A stretch of DNA of 54,147 nt from Armatimonadota bacterium. Its GTDB lineage: Bacteria; Armatimonadota; Fimbriimonadia; Fimbriimonadales; ATM1. The notes under the pieces are model-generated. The model did not search any database, had not been told where the DNA came from, and worked only from the letters and a program-made list of their open reading frames with translations. The translations under genes were made by a program, and so were the position numbers. The stretch covers positions 1 to 54,147 of the forward strand of contig JADFGT010000007.1 in assembly GCA_022567555.1 (NCBI GenBank), given 5' to 3'. This document shows positions 33,395 through 42,023 of the stretch, in pieces (within the stretch, counting starts at the first letter, position 1; each line of letters begins with the position of its first letter).

Positions 33395-33928
33395 ATGGAA
33401 CTGTTGGTAAGAAACGCGGAAGGCAATGTCTCGAAGAGCGACCGCGAGTACGCGGCCAAGAAACTGGGGAAACTCCAGCGCTATTTCAACAAGGCTTCGA
33501 AGGTTGAGATGGTGCACACCGTGCAGAAGGGCAAGCACCGCCTGGAAGTGACGGTGTTCGCAGACGAGTTCACAATCCGTGGGGAGGAACGGGACCAATC
33601 TATCCGCGCGTGCGTGGACAAGGTCAGCGAGAAGTTGGAGCGTCGGCTGCGCCGCCTGAAAGGCCGCCTGATTGACGCGCATCGCCGCCGGGGGAACAAG
33701 AGGGTGCCGCCGGCCCTGCTCGAAACGCGCCCGACAAAGAAGCAGGGGCCGCGGATTGTGGAGCGGAAGCGCTTCCACGGCAAGATGATGTCGGAGGAGG
33801 AGGCGGCGCTGCAGATGGAACTGCTCGACCATGCGTTCTTTGCGTTCCGCAACCGCGAGACGGGCCGGTTCGCCGTCCTCTATCGCCGCAAGGACGGCGA
33901 CTACGGCCTCCTGGAACCGGAGGTGTGA
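33395..33928 (+). CDS. hpf: Ribosome hibernation promoting factor, long form
   Basis: 177 residues. The N-terminal S30AE domain (about 1-100: MELLVRNAEGNVSKSDREYA, LEVTVFADEF) binds the 30S decoding centre; the C-terminal domain (from KKQGPRIVERKRF) mediates dimerisation of 70S into 100S ribosomes, with NRETGRFAVLYRRKDGDYGLL typical of long HPF. ATG 33395 is chosen because GAGG lies 9 nt upstream; a GTG at 33386 is an alternative. It starts 10 nt after ispDF, so it may be the last gene of this run. Confidence 0.95.
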   Translation: MELLVRNAEGNVSKSDREYAAKKLGKLQRYFNKASKVEMVHTVQKGKHRLEVTVFADEFTIRGEERDQSIRACVDKVSEKLERRLRRLKGRLIDAHRRRGNKRVPPALLETRPTKKQGPRIVERKRFHGKMMSEEEAALQMELLDHAFFAFRNRETGRFAVLYRRKDGDYGLLEPEV

Positions 33929-34073
33929 GGGACGCGCGCGGCCAAAGCAGCGGGTGAAGAGGCGACCGTGTGCCATGGAGAGGTTCGCGGCGCCGCGTGT
34001 GCGGGAATCCTTCAGCAATGAGATTGTTGAAAGATGGGAATTAACTTACAAGGCTTCGATCGCATGCTCCTGA

Positions 34074-34090
34074 TATAATCATAGGAGAGG
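34074..34090 (+). promoter_or_regulatory. -10 box and Shine-Dalgarno of the TPR gene
   Basis: TATAAT at 34074-34079 followed by AGGAGAGG at 34083-34090 and ATG at 34096. Transcript leader would be about 10 nt. No strong -35. Confidence 0.55.
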
Positions 34091-34095
34091 CGATT

Positions 34096-35103
34096 ATGCT
34101 TGCTGTCAACTGGTCGGACCCCATCATCGTTGGCACCCTGATTGCCGGTGGCGTGGCGATCCTCGTGGCCATCATAAATGCCCGCCGGAAGAAGGCTGGC
34201 GGCTCGTCCAGCACAACTCAGCAGCAGACGGTCACACAGACGACACAGGTCGGCCCGGATGAGGAGAAGACCTCAGAACTTGTGCTTGGGGCGCTTCGCG
34301 AGGGACTCCGCTTCCTCAAAGACAAGTTCGGGTTGCAGGCCGCCGATCGGGAACTCAGGCGGGTCAGGCGGGTCGTGGATGAAGCGATGCGGTTGGCCGA
34401 CGAAGGCAAGCTCACAGAAGCTGATAGCAAGTTCGCCCAGGCCGTTAGCGGGGCGGACGATCCCCATGCCCTGAGCAGCTACGGACTCTTCCTGGTGAGG
34501 GTCGGCCGTCTGGACCAGGCCGAAGTGATGCACGAACGAGTGATAGAGTTGGGCGCCTCCATCGGTAACGAGTGGTGGCAGTCGGTTGGGTTCGGCAACC
34601 TTGGGCTCATCTACCAGACGCGCGGCGAACCGGACAAGGCCGAAGACGTGGTGCTCAAATCGCTCGAAATCTACAAGAAGCTCGGGTGGCAGGACGGCAT
34701 GGCCAGCGCCTACTGCAGCCTCGGGGTTGTCTACAACTCGCGCGGCGAACCGGACAAGGCCGAAGACGTGGTCCTCAAATCGCTCGAAATCTACAAGAAG
34801 CTCGGGCGGCAGGACGGCATGGCCACCGCTTACGGCAACCTCGGCATGTTCTACGGGATGCAGGGCAACCTGGACGACGCCGAGGTCATGATTCTCAAGT
34901 CCCTCGAGATCGCGAAGAGGCTCGGGCAGAAGGATGGCATGGCGGCAGCGTTCATGAACCTCGGGACGATTGACGAAGATAGAGGGGACCTGTCGGCGGC
35001 GAGAGAGCACTGGACGGCCGCGCTCGAACTATACAGGAAGATCGGCATCCGGGATAAGGTCGAAATCGTTCAGCGCCTTCTAAACGAACTTCCGCCCGAG
35101 TGA
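34096..35103 (+). CDS. Membrane-anchored TPR repeat protein
   Basis: 335 residues. N-terminal helix (IIVGTLIAGGVAILVAIINA) then a Thr/Gln-rich linker and TPR units from about residue 100. Successive 40-residue repeats are seen: NLGLIYQTRGEPDKAEDVV, SLGVVYNSRGEPDKAEDVV, NLGMFYGMQGNLDDAEVMI, NLGTIDEDRGDLSAAREHW. Two of them are almost identical at the DNA level (34621-34740 and 34741-34860). Tetratricopeptide repeats bind proteins; the partner is unknown. The N-terminal helix suggests membrane attachment with the repeats on one side. Confidence 0.85.
   Translation: MLAVNWSDPIIVGTLIAGGVAILVAIINARRKKAGGSSSTTQQQTVTQTTQVGPDEEKTSELVLGALREGLRFLKDKFGLQAADRELRRVRRVVDEAMRLADEGKLTEADSKFAQAVSGADDPHALSSYGLFLVRVGRLDQAEVMHERVIELGASIGNEWWQSVGFGNLGLIYQTRGEPDKAEDVVLKSLEIYKKLGWQDGMASAYCSLGVVYNSRGEPDKAEDVVLKSLEIYKKLGRQDGMATAYGNLGMFYGMQGNLDDAEVMILKSLEIAKRLGQKDGMAAAFMNLGTIDEDRGDLSAAREHWTAALELYRKIGIRDKVEIVQRLLNELPPE
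34621..34860. repeat. 120-bp tandem duplication inside the TPR gene
   Basis: Two adjacent 120-bp units; the first ~80 bases differ at two positions only, the last 30 are more divergent. Encodes one extra 40-residue TPR unit. Looks like a recent in-frame duplication. Confidence 0.85.
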
Positions 35104-35173
35104 ATTGGTCTGCAGTAGCCTGCCTGCTTGTGCACTCAGCAACGGCTCCGGCCGCCATTCGCCATCTTCCTTA

Positions 35174-35194
35174 GGTTTTCTCTCTCAAAACCTC
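35174..35194. terminator. Hairpin after the TPR gene
   Basis: AGGTTTT (35174-35180) with AAAACCT (35188-35194), 7-nt loop CTCTCTC. Its arm is T-rich but there is no free T tail. Possible terminator of the TPR gene, 70 nt after its stop. Confidence 0.4.
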
Positions 35195-35297
35195 AAGTGG
35201 TCTCAGAGAGTCAGGGGGATTGCGGCGAGATTCACTTGAACCTTGACGAGAGTCCCGGGATTCTGTTAACAATCCAAGGGATTATTTGAATTATTCA

Positions 35298-35499
35298 CTT
35301 GCCTACTCGGAGTAGGCACCTGCCTACTCCGAGCATCCCCCTGCCTACTCCGAGTAGGCACCTGCATACTCCGAGCATTCCCCTGCCTACTCCGAGTAGG
35401 CACCTGCATACTCCGAGCATTCCCCTGCCTACTCCGAGTATTCCCTTGCCGACTCCGAGCGTCCCCCTGCCTACTGCGTGTATTCCCCTGCAGGATTCC
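35298..35499. repeat. 21-bp minisatellite, nine full units
   Basis: Units of 21 bp begin CCTGCCTACTCCGAG and end TAGGCA or CATTCC. They run without spacers from 35298 to 35486, then a partial unit to 35499. Units alternate TAGGCA and CAT(T)CC, giving a 42-bp higher-order period in the middle. Units ending TAGGCA contain the 15-nt interrupted palindrome CCTACTC-C-GAGTAGG. Period is a multiple of three, so all frames stay open. Not CRISPR: no spacers. Confidence 0.9.
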
Positions 35500-35619
35500 G
35501 GCCGGCGGGCGAAGACCGGCGAGAATTCGGGGCCGGAGAGCCCGGCGACCCGGGCGGACAGTTCTCCAGTCAGCCCATACACGCAGCCCCTCCACCTGGG
35601 TAGTATCGCGCGGTTCAGA

Positions 35620-36606
35620 ATGAGCACAGTGAAGGAGTGTCCCGCGATAAAGGTCCGGCCGTTCGAGAGGACGGACGAAGATTACGAGGCGTTTATTCGC
35701 GTTTACTCGGCGCACTTTCCCGAGTACCCGACCACCGTCGGCGAACGGCGGCACTGGGACGACACGCGCAGCAAGAAATATCCGTTCCACCGCGACATGA
35801 TCGAACTGGACGGCGCGGTGATCGGCTACGGCGTATACGGGCAATCCCCTTGGGCGTACCACCCTAAGAAGTTCTACTTCGAAGTGTACGTACACCCGGA
35901 CAACGGCCGGCGCGGAATCGGCACCGCGTATCTTCAGCACGTGATCGCGACACTGGCCGACCGCCGCCTTATCGGCGTCACCGCCGGAACACGGGAGGAC
36001 AAGATCGCCGGCGTCGAGTTCCTGGCCAAGCACGGATTCACACAGACTATGCGGTGCCCGCGTTCGCACCTGCAACTCGATGAGTTCGACGTGTCGCGGT
36101 TCGAGGGTCTGCGGAAGAAAGTGACGGATCAGGGGTTGCGCGTCGTCACGCTGCGCGAACTAAGCGCCTCCGATCCGGACTGGAAGCGTAAGAGCTACGA
36201 GTTGAATTGGGAGATCATACAGGACGTTCCCACAACCGACCCGCAAGAGAAGCAGGAGTTCGAAACCTACGCCAAGCAGACCCTGGGAGATCCGAACATG
36301 CTGTTCGACGGCTGGTTCGTCGCGCTCGACGGCGATCGATACGTCGGCATGACGAACCTGTGGGCGAACCAAACCAGCAAAGAGATGTTGTTCATAGAGA
36401 TGACTGGGACGACGCGGAGCCACCGCCGCCGGGGAATAGCGACCGCACTGAAGGTGTATGCAGCGGTATACGCCAGGAAGTACGGCGCGAAGATCATCGA
36501 GACCGACAACGAAGAGAGCAACCCTATGTATCAGATTAACATGCGCCTGGGCTTCAAGCCCCAACCCGCGTGGCTGGAGTTTGAGAAGACGCTCGGCACG
36601 GAGTAG
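35620..36606 (+). CDS. Tandem GNAT acetyltransferase
   Basis: 328 residues with two GNAT domains. First: VRPFERTDEDYEAFIRVYSA and the acetyl-CoA loop VHPDNGRRGIGTAYLQHV. Second: VTLRELSASDPDWKRKSYEL and SHRRRGIATALKVYAAVYA with ETDNEESNPMYQINMRLGF. Double GNAT proteins often acetylate small amines or thiols (mycothiol-synthase-like arrangement) but substrate is not readable. ATG 35620 is taken because a TAGTAT box (35601-35606) lies 13 nt upstream and everything before it is minisatellite; the upstream frame is open but is low complexity. Confidence 0.88.
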   Translation: MSTVKECPAIKVRPFERTDEDYEAFIRVYSAHFPEYPTTVGERRHWDDTRSKKYPFHRDMIELDGAVIGYGVYGQSPWAYHPKKFYFEVYVHPDNGRRGIGTAYLQHVIATLADRRLIGVTAGTREDKIAGVEFLAKHGFTQTMRCPRSHLQLDEFDVSRFEGLRKKVTDQGLRVVTLRELSASDPDWKRKSYELNWEIIQDVPTTDPQEKQEFETYAKQTLGDPNMLFDGWFVALDGDRYVGMTNLWANQTSKEMLFIEMTGTTRSHRRRGIATALKVYAAVYARKYGAKIIETDNEESNPMYQINMRLGFKPQPAWLEFEKTLGTE

Positions 36607-36623
36607 GCCACGAGGCCGCCGGG

Positions 36624-37538
36624 TCAGCGCCAAAACTGTTTAGCCCTGAAGAAGACTCGGTATTCGGCACCGCCGCCAGTAAAGTCATACACTTGACTCC
36701 TCTCCTCGTCCCCAGCGAAGAACGGATTGTCAGCCTCTGACCATGGACGGCCGTATCGCTTGAGCATCGACCTACCCTCCTCATTGGCTTCGATTCGCGA
36801 AATGCGCCTTGAGTGGAGCTTCGTGTTGTGCCACCAAGTCTTAAGTTCATAGGGCAAGCTATCTACGTGCTTCCTGTAATTGTCGAAACCGTAATACAAT
36901 ACACGCGGCAGCGCAGTAAGGTAGGCCGATTCCACGCTAAAGGTAATCATTCCAAGCACGTCATCGTGTTCGTACGTCCGGTTTTCCAGGCGTAACGCCT
37001 GTTCGAGCAACAATAGCACCCTGTCGACTCTTTGCTGATAAGCGTTGCCTGGCAAGCCAGAATAAAAGATGCCTAAAGACTCGGCAAGGGTTTCGTGAGT
37101 GAGACCGCCGGGAGGAACGTCGTGTGCTGGGCTATCCGCCTCCAACATCAGGATTGCACCGTATGCAATGCTCCTCGGTCCCATGGGCACCTCGAAAACG
37201 AACGGCTCGTGGGGTTTGAACACGACCCGCCCGCTTCCGCCCATCGGATAATGGGTCAGAGTCGGTGGCTGATTCAGCCTGGAGCACATTAGTCCAGGCA
37301 TCCGCATCCAGGACTCGGAGACAAGGCGCCGCTCGTCATAGCGCGATTCGTAAGTGACGGCGGCGGCTGCATAAAGCGCGATCTCGTCGCCGCCCGGCTC
37401 AGTTGTGGACATGCACTCGATGCGGTCAATCTCGATGCGCATAGTGTTGCCCGCGTATGGGACTTCCAGAGCGCGTGTCGGTTCAGCTAGTCCGACTTGG
37501 CCAGAGCTGAGACACGCCGCCGCAAGTGCCAGCATCAT
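36624..37538 (-). CDS. Exported protein, unknown function
   Basis: 304 residues. An in-frame TAA four codons upstream fixes the start at the ATG pair at 37538. The N-terminus is hydrophobic with LAAAC, a weak lipobox-like sequence with little positive charge, so export is likely but the class is unsure. Residues 25-150 are beta-rich (VPYAGNTMRIEIDRIE, GGSGRVVFKPHEPFVFEVPM) and the C-terminal half is helical (RVDRVLLLLEQALRLENRT, VDSLPYELKTWWHNTK). I do not recognise it. Convergent with the GNAT gene, 17 nt apart. Confidence 0.55.
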   Translation of the reverse strand: MMLALAAACLSSGQVGLAEPTRALEVPYAGNTMRIEIDRIECMSTTEPGGDEIALYAAAAVTYESRYDERRLVSESWMRMPGLMCSRLNQPPTLTHYPMGGSGRVVFKPHEPFVFEVPMGPRSIAYGAILMLEADSPAHDVPPGGLTHETLAESLGIFYSGLPGNAYQQRVDRVLLLLEQALRLENRTYEHDDVLGMITFSVESAYLTALPRVLYYGFDNYRKHVDSLPYELKTWWHNTKLHSRRISRIEANEEGRSMLKRYGRPWSEADNPFFAGDEERSQVYDFTGGGAEYRVFFRAKQFWR

Positions 37539-37623
37539 AATATGTGATTATGTCTGTTATGGGCAGTCCCGGTCAGGGGATTCCCTACCCTCACCTCGAG
37601 TGGGGCGCAACCGGACGTTTGAT

Positions 37624-37648
37624 GCCTCTGCACGGGACGTGCAGAGGC
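37624..37648. repeat. 11-bp-stem hairpin with composite-element character
   Basis: GCCTCTGCACG-GGA-CGTGCAGAGGC. Similar outline to hairpin B of the composite element at 19.6-21.7 kb (GCCTC...GAGGC arms around a small loop). It lies between the exported-protein gene's promoter side and the DUF4139 gene's end; may end that transcript. Confidence 0.6.
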
Positions 37649-37719
37649 TGGTTTATGTTCTGATGCCTCGACCGGTCCTCCTGTAGAAGCTTTTCCGTGC
37701 TCCGTCGAAGCCCCACGAC

Positions 37720-39225
37720 TCATATATTCCCGATTGCCGTGTACGTCTCGTACCGATACGTTATCTCCACCTTCTCTCCGGGCGGCACGGTGACGGTCCA
37801 TTCCATCACGATTATCGAGTTCGGGTCGCCGGGCTGCACGCGCGTGTCCTTCACCTTGCCGCCCCCCCCGATGTCCAGCACTTTACCGCTCACCGTTCGC
37901 GTGATTCGCACCTCCGCGCCGGAGTCGCGGAAGTTCTCGAGTGTGAGCGTTCCCTTCATGGTGATGGGCAGGAACTGCCGCTTTCCTATCTCAAACGGGT
38001 CGGCGCGGCTATCTTCTATCTCGCGGCGTTCCACCTTTAGGCCGATCGCCTGGGCCATGCGCAGTTCGGCCTCGTCGCCGGGCGCGGTGTACTCGATGTT
38101 TTGTTGGCCGACCGGGCGCTTGTCCTCGACAACGAACACCGGTCCGAGCGTGAACGGATCCTCCGACGTGTTCTTCAGTTTAACTATGTATGTCACGTCC
38201 TCGCCGTCCGCGTTCCATTCGAAGAACGGGGTCACGGGAATGACCGCTTCGAAGATCGTCGTCATCGCCCTTTCGCCCGGCCGGAGGCTGAAGTTGGGCT
38301 TGGTGTAATACTGCAGTTCGCCGGATTCGGCCACCGGAGGGAGGCCGGCTGCCGCGCGTCGTCGGTCCTCGCTTTCCGCACGGCCGCCCCGGGCCAATCC
38401 CCCTCCCGGCGCCTCTGCCGCCTCCTTGAGCACAACGAACGTATTGTCCACAGGGTCGTAGACAATCTGATCAATTCCCTCGGGCACGAAACCCGACATG
38501 AACCCTTGCAGCAACTTGTCCACGTCGCGCATGTACAGCACTGACGGCGCGCCGATGACGAACACAAGGTTTGCGCTTTTCAGTTCCTCGGGCAGATCCA
38601 GCAGCGTACCGCGCAACGTTATCCGTCCCATGTTGTCAGGAAGTATTTCGAGCAAGTAGCTCGGCTCCCACCTCACGCCGGCCTGTATGTACGCAATGCC
38701 GATGCGGGATTCTCCGTTAGGGTCATCCGTTCGCAGTTTGATGCGGACAGGGAAGTCGGTTAGCGTAATCTTCTTGATCTGCTTATACTCGACAGCCAGT
38801 ATGTTTCGCGTTTTCTCGCGAAGGAGAAGCATGTCGTCGAGCACGTGCGTGAGCATCCCTACAGCAGTTATATCGCCCTCGGAAACGATGCGCAGCCGGA
38901 GGCCGACCTTGTCCGCGAGTCGCCCTTGTATGTCCTCAGGGCGGTCGAACTCGATACGGTTGTCGTTGGTTGTGATGATCGTGTCCACGCGGTCGTTCGG
39001 GTCGAGCGGATATATCCAGAGCGAGCCGCGCGCCGCCTGCGGGATCAGGTTGGTTGTGGCCCATCCGTTCTCGAGCCGCGCAGAGCCCTCCCGAAGATAG
39101 AACCCGAAGCCCTCTTTGAACACGACGAGCGTCTTCAGGTCGGTCTGAAACGCATAGTTCTTCGAGTCAACGCCCTGCGCACCGGCAGAGCCGATACCGA
39201 GAGCGCAGATGATTGCGAGCATCAT
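37720..39225 (-). CDS. Exported DUF4139-like protein
   Basis: 501 residues with a signal peptide (MMLAIICALGIGSAGAQG) after AAGGAGGG. The sequence follows the DUF4139 plan: N-terminal strands (TLVVFKEGFGFYLREGSARL, VDTIITTNDNRIEF), then IAYIQAGVRWEPSYLLEILP, a long middle linker with Gly/Arg/Glu, and a C-terminal region ending VMEWTVTVPPGEKVEITYRY, the best-known end of the family. Function not established in the family. Contains an 8-nt C run (37862-37869). A CATAAT box lies just upstream of its ribosome site. Confidence 0.75.
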   Translation of the reverse strand: MMLAIICALGIGSAGAQGVDSKNYAFQTDLKTLVVFKEGFGFYLREGSARLENGWATTNLIPQAARGSLWIYPLDPNDRVDTIITTNDNRIEFDRPEDIQGRLADKVGLRLRIVSEGDITAVGMLTHVLDDMLLLREKTRNILAVEYKQIKKITLTDFPVRIKLRTDDPNGESRIGIAYIQAGVRWEPSYLLEILPDNMGRITLRGTLLDLPEELKSANLVFVIGAPSVLYMRDVDKLLQGFMSGFVPEGIDQIVYDPVDNTFVVLKEAAEAPGGGLARGGRAESEDRRRAAAGLPPVAESGELQYYTKPNFSLRPGERAMTTIFEAVIPVTPFFEWNADGEDVTYIVKLKNTSEDPFTLGPVFVVEDKRPVGQQNIEYTAPGDEAELRMAQAIGLKVERREIEDSRADPFEIGKRQFLPITMKGTLTLENFRDSGAEVRITRTVSGKVLDIGGGGKVKDTRVQPGDPNSIIVMEWTVTVPPGEKVEITYRYETYTAIGNI

Positions 39226-39324
39226 GTCGTCCCTCCTTGAATCGCATTATGCCGAAACCTTACGGGCCGCCCGGAGCCGTCAGCCCGGTTTCCGCTCCGC
39301 ACCGGCGGCGTCGCCGGCACCATA

Positions 39325-39852
39325 ATGACGTCAGAGCGAATGGGAACCGGCAAAGAGACTGAGACAGCGACCTTCGGCGCAGGCTGCTTCTGGGGCGTCG
39401 AAGCGGCCTTCCGTGAACTGGAAGGCGTGGTTTCTACGGTGGTCGGGTATTCGGGCGGCACAACGGACAACCCCACATATGAAGACGTTTGCACGGGCGT
39501 GACAGGTTACGCAGAGGTCGTTCGCGTGGAGTTCGATCCGTTCCAAGTGTCTTATGACGGTCTGCTTGACCGCTTCTGGGAGATTCATGACCCCACTACC
39601 TTGAACCGGCAGGGAGCGGACGTCGGCACGCAGTATAGGTCCGCCGTATTCTTTCACACGGCGGAGCAGGAGGCTTCGGCCAGGGCGTCCAGAAAGACGC
39701 TGCGGCAATCGGGTCGGTACGACCTGCCGATCGTTACCGAGATCACGCCTGCGGCCGAGTTCTACATGGCGGAAGATTATCATCAGAAGTACGTTGAGAA
39801 GGGCGGCCGGGCGGCATGCGCAAGGCCGGGAGACGGCAGCTCGAACGCTTAG
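39325..39852 (+). CDS. msrA: Peptide methionine sulfoxide reductase A
   Basis: 175 residues. The catalytic Cys is in [15 protein letters not shown] (residue 21); [38 protein letters not shown] and [12 protein letters not shown] complete the family pattern. It repairs oxidised methionine (S-sulfoxide). An in-frame ATG at 39340, 13 nt after a CATAAT, is an equally good start and would give [13 protein letters not shown], nearer the usual family length. The gene is divergent from the DUF4139 gene and shares its upstream 100 bp. Confidence 0.97.
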   Translation: MTSERMGTGKETETATFGAGCFWGVEAAFRELEGVVSTVVGYSGGTTDNPTYEDVCTGVTGYAEVVRVEFDPFQVSYDGLLDRFWEIHDPTTLNRQGADVGTQYRSAVFFHTAEQEASARASRKTLRQSGRYDLPIVTEITPAAEFYMAEDYHQKYVEKGGRAACARPGDGSSNA

Positions 39853-40006
39853 GACCGAGGCTACGTTAAGTTCGGTCTCAATGCGCAGAAGGGAATCCTC
39901 CGGCGAGGGTCGAACTGATACGGCGAAGCTGGTCTCGAGCGTACACTGCAGGCGGGTGTCAGGGACGTCCGGGCCGGGATACACAGGCAAGGACGGGAGG
40001 GCAATC

Positions 40007-41350
40007 ATGAGAAAGAAGGAAAGAGGGGACCTGTCGCGGCGCGACTTCCTGCGCGCGGGCGCGACCGCGGCGATGGGCGTCGGCCTGGCGGGAAGACTCC
40101 CGGCGGCGCTCGCGGATCCCGCTTCCAGCGAGAAGCAGGTCTCGCCCAACGACAAAGTGGTGCTCGGCCTGATAGGCTGCGGCGGAATGGGCGCGTCGAA
40201 CATGCGCAGGCTGATGGAGCACCCCGAGGTGGAGGTGGCCGCACTTTGCGATGTAGACATGAACCGGATAACCAACGACTTTAGGGACGTAAAGAAGAAA
40301 TACGGCAAGCCGCCCGCAGTCTATAGGGACTTCCGCAAGCTGCTTGAAGACAAGGACATTGACGCGGTCATCGTCGGCACGCCGGACCATTGGCACGCCC
40401 TCAACTTTATCCTTGCATGCGAAGCCGGAAAGGAGGTGTACTGCGAGAAACCGATCTCTTACAACATCGTAGAGGCCAAGGCGATGGCCGCCGCCGCCAA
40501 GAAGTACAATCGCATCGTACAGGTCGGAACGTGGCAGCGGAGCAAGCCCGAGTTCACGGATGCGGTTGACTACGTGCGCTCCGGCAAACTGGGAAAGGTT
40601 GTGCTCTGCCGGGCATGGATCACCGACGGCTTCCGAGCCGGAAGGCAGACGCCGACTACCCCCCCCGATGGCCTCGACTATGACTTCTGGACCGGTCCGG
40701 CGGAACTCGTTCCATATAAGCCGAATCACGTGCACTTCAACTGGCGTTGGTTCCTGAACACCGGGAGCGGCATGACAGGCGACTGGGGCGTTCACATGAT
40801 TGACATTGCGCTGCTGGGCATGAGCAAGAGCAACGACCTCGTAATGCCCGAAAAGGTAAGTTGCTATGGCGGCCGATGGGCATTTCCCGACGACGACCGC
40901 ACGGCGCCCGACACGGTCGAAGCGATCATGCACTTCAAGGACCCGGACTTCGTGCTGCACTGGTTCTTCGGCCGGGACCATCCCGGCAAACCTGGGCACG
41001 GCACGGAGTTCGTGAGCGCGGACGGCAAGACGCTGCGCGTTTGGCGCGGCGGGTGGACCGTCTTGGATGCAAGCGGCAAAGAATTGCCGAAGGAACAGGC
41101 CGAGCCGACAAACGACCATTGGAGCAACTGGCTGGACTGCCTGAAGAGCCGCGAGCAGCCTCGGTCTGACATAGCGTCAATGGCGCAGACGACGATCGTG
41201 TGCTACTTGGCGAACGCGGCGCTGTTCTCGGGCGAAACGGTTCGTTGGGACAAGAAGAGAATGGACATAGTCGGCCGCGCGGGGAAGGACACGAGGGCGT
41301 ATCAACGGGAGTACCGCAAACCGTGGAGCCTTCCTATCCATAGGGTGTGA
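40007..41350 (+). CDS. Tat-exported Gfo/Idh/MocA oxidoreductase
   Basis: 447 residues. The N-terminus is a twin-arginine signal (LSRRDFLRAGATAAMGVGLA). It is followed by a Rossmann NAD(P) fold (VVLGLIGCGGMGASNMRRL), the family's EKP motif in VYCEKPISYNIVEAKAM and a C-terminal sugar-binding region (RWFLNTGSGMTGDWGVHMID). Likely oxidises or isomerises a sugar or sugar acid outside the cytoplasm; export with a bound cofactor explains the Tat signal. ATG 40007 has an upstream GGGAGG. An 8-nt C run at 40659-40666 is in frame. Alone between msrA and VOC. Confidence 0.93.
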   Translation: MRKKERGDLSRRDFLRAGATAAMGVGLAGRLPAALADPASSEKQVSPNDKVVLGLIGCGGMGASNMRRLMEHPEVEVAALCDVDMNRITNDFRDVKKKYGKPPAVYRDFRKLLEDKDIDAVIVGTPDHWHALNFILACEAGKEVYCEKPISYNIVEAKAMAAAAKKYNRIVQVGTWQRSKPEFTDAVDYVRSGKLGKVVLCRAWITDGFRAGRQTPTTPPDGLDYDFWTGPAELVPYKPNHVHFNWRWFLNTGSGMTGDWGVHMIDIALLGMSKSNDLVMPEKVSCYGGRWAFPDDDRTAPDTVEAIMHFKDPDFVLHWFFGRDHPGKPGHGTEFVSADGKTLRVWRGGWTVLDASGKELPKEQAEPTNDHWSNWLDCLKSREQPRSDIASMAQTTIVCYLANAALFSGETVRWDKKRMDIVGRAGKDTRAYQREYRKPWSLPIHRV

Positions 41351-41536
41351 CGCCGCGTCGGGCGCGCCGCAGGTGGTGAGTGAAGGGGCTTCCCCATCTT
41401 TTCCCCGGCGCCCGTTGCCGGCCCAGCGTATGCAACTGAGGCCCAGCGCGAAGCACCCGTAGCACCTGAGGTCGCGTCAATCGGATGGGCGTCTGCCGTG
41501 GTAAACTCGTCGTCAATCTACAGAGGAGGGAACAGG

Positions 41537-42007
41537 ATGTCGTCTGTCAAGCCTATACCGGACGAGTACACGGGGATTACTCCGCACCTCGTGGTTGATG
41601 GAGCGGCCGATGCGATAGATTTTTATAAGAAGGCGTTCGGTGCTGAAGAGATCAGCCGCAATCCGGCACCCGACGGAAAGAAACTGATGCATGCGGCGAT
41701 TAATGTGGCCGGCTCCACGGTTTACTTGTGCGATGATTTTCCCGAGTGGGGTCCGGTGCGAAGCCCGACGGCGCTCGGCGGCACGAGTGTGACGATCCAC
41801 CAATATGTGGAAGATGCCGACGCCGCCGTCGCACGTGCCGAGGCCGCCGGCGCGATAGTCAAGATGCCCGTACAAGAAACGTTTTGGGGCGACCGTTACG
41901 GAACAGTCGCCGACCCGTTCGGACATGAGCGGTCATTCGCTACGCACGTTAGGGACATGACACCGGAGGAGATGGAGAAGGCCGCGGCGGAGTTCTTCGG
42001 CCGATGA
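41537..42007 (+). CDS. VOC-superfamily (PhnB/glyoxalase-like) protein
   Basis: 156 residues. GITPHLVVDGAADAIDFYKKAFG and YLCDDFPEW, then TSVTIHQYVEDADAAVARAE and ETFWGDRYGTVADPFGHERSF, are the usual blocks of PhnB-like vicinal-oxygen-chelate proteins; the metal ligands are partly replaced, so chemistry is uncertain. GAGGAGGGA precedes ATG 41537. A TAAACT (41502-41507) is a possible -10. Followed 16 nt later by the methyltransferase, so probably the first gene of a three-gene unit with DinB. Confidence 0.85.
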   Translation: MSSVKPIPDEYTGITPHLVVDGAADAIDFYKKAFGAEEISRNPAPDGKKLMHAAINVAGSTVYLCDDFPEWGPVRSPTALGGTSVTIHQYVEDADAAVARAEAAGAIVKMPVQETFWGDRYGTVADPFGHERSFATHVRDMTPEEMEKAAAEFFGR

Positions 42008-42023
42008 TCGGGAGGCGCACTGT

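Larger units (their letters stand above)
35104..35619. other. Intergenic region between TPR and GNAT genes
   Basis: 516 bp. No gene with a ribosome site. It holds a hairpin (AGGTTTT/AAAACCT at 35174-35194), an inverted repeat TCAAGTG/CACTTGA (35194-35200 and 35234-35240), a repeated ATTCACTTG (35231-35239, 35293-35301), and the 21-bp minisatellite. A long reading frame runs across the minisatellite into the GNAT gene but is not supported as coding. Confidence 0.55.

Noticed and set aside
35298-35499. Possible CRISPR array
   Set aside because: Units are contiguous 21-mers with no spacers and no cas genes are nearby.
35299-35619. N-terminal extension of the GNAT protein through the minisatellite
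   Set aside because: Low-complexity Pro/Thr/Ser repeat, no ribosome site; a -10 box lies just before ATG 35620.
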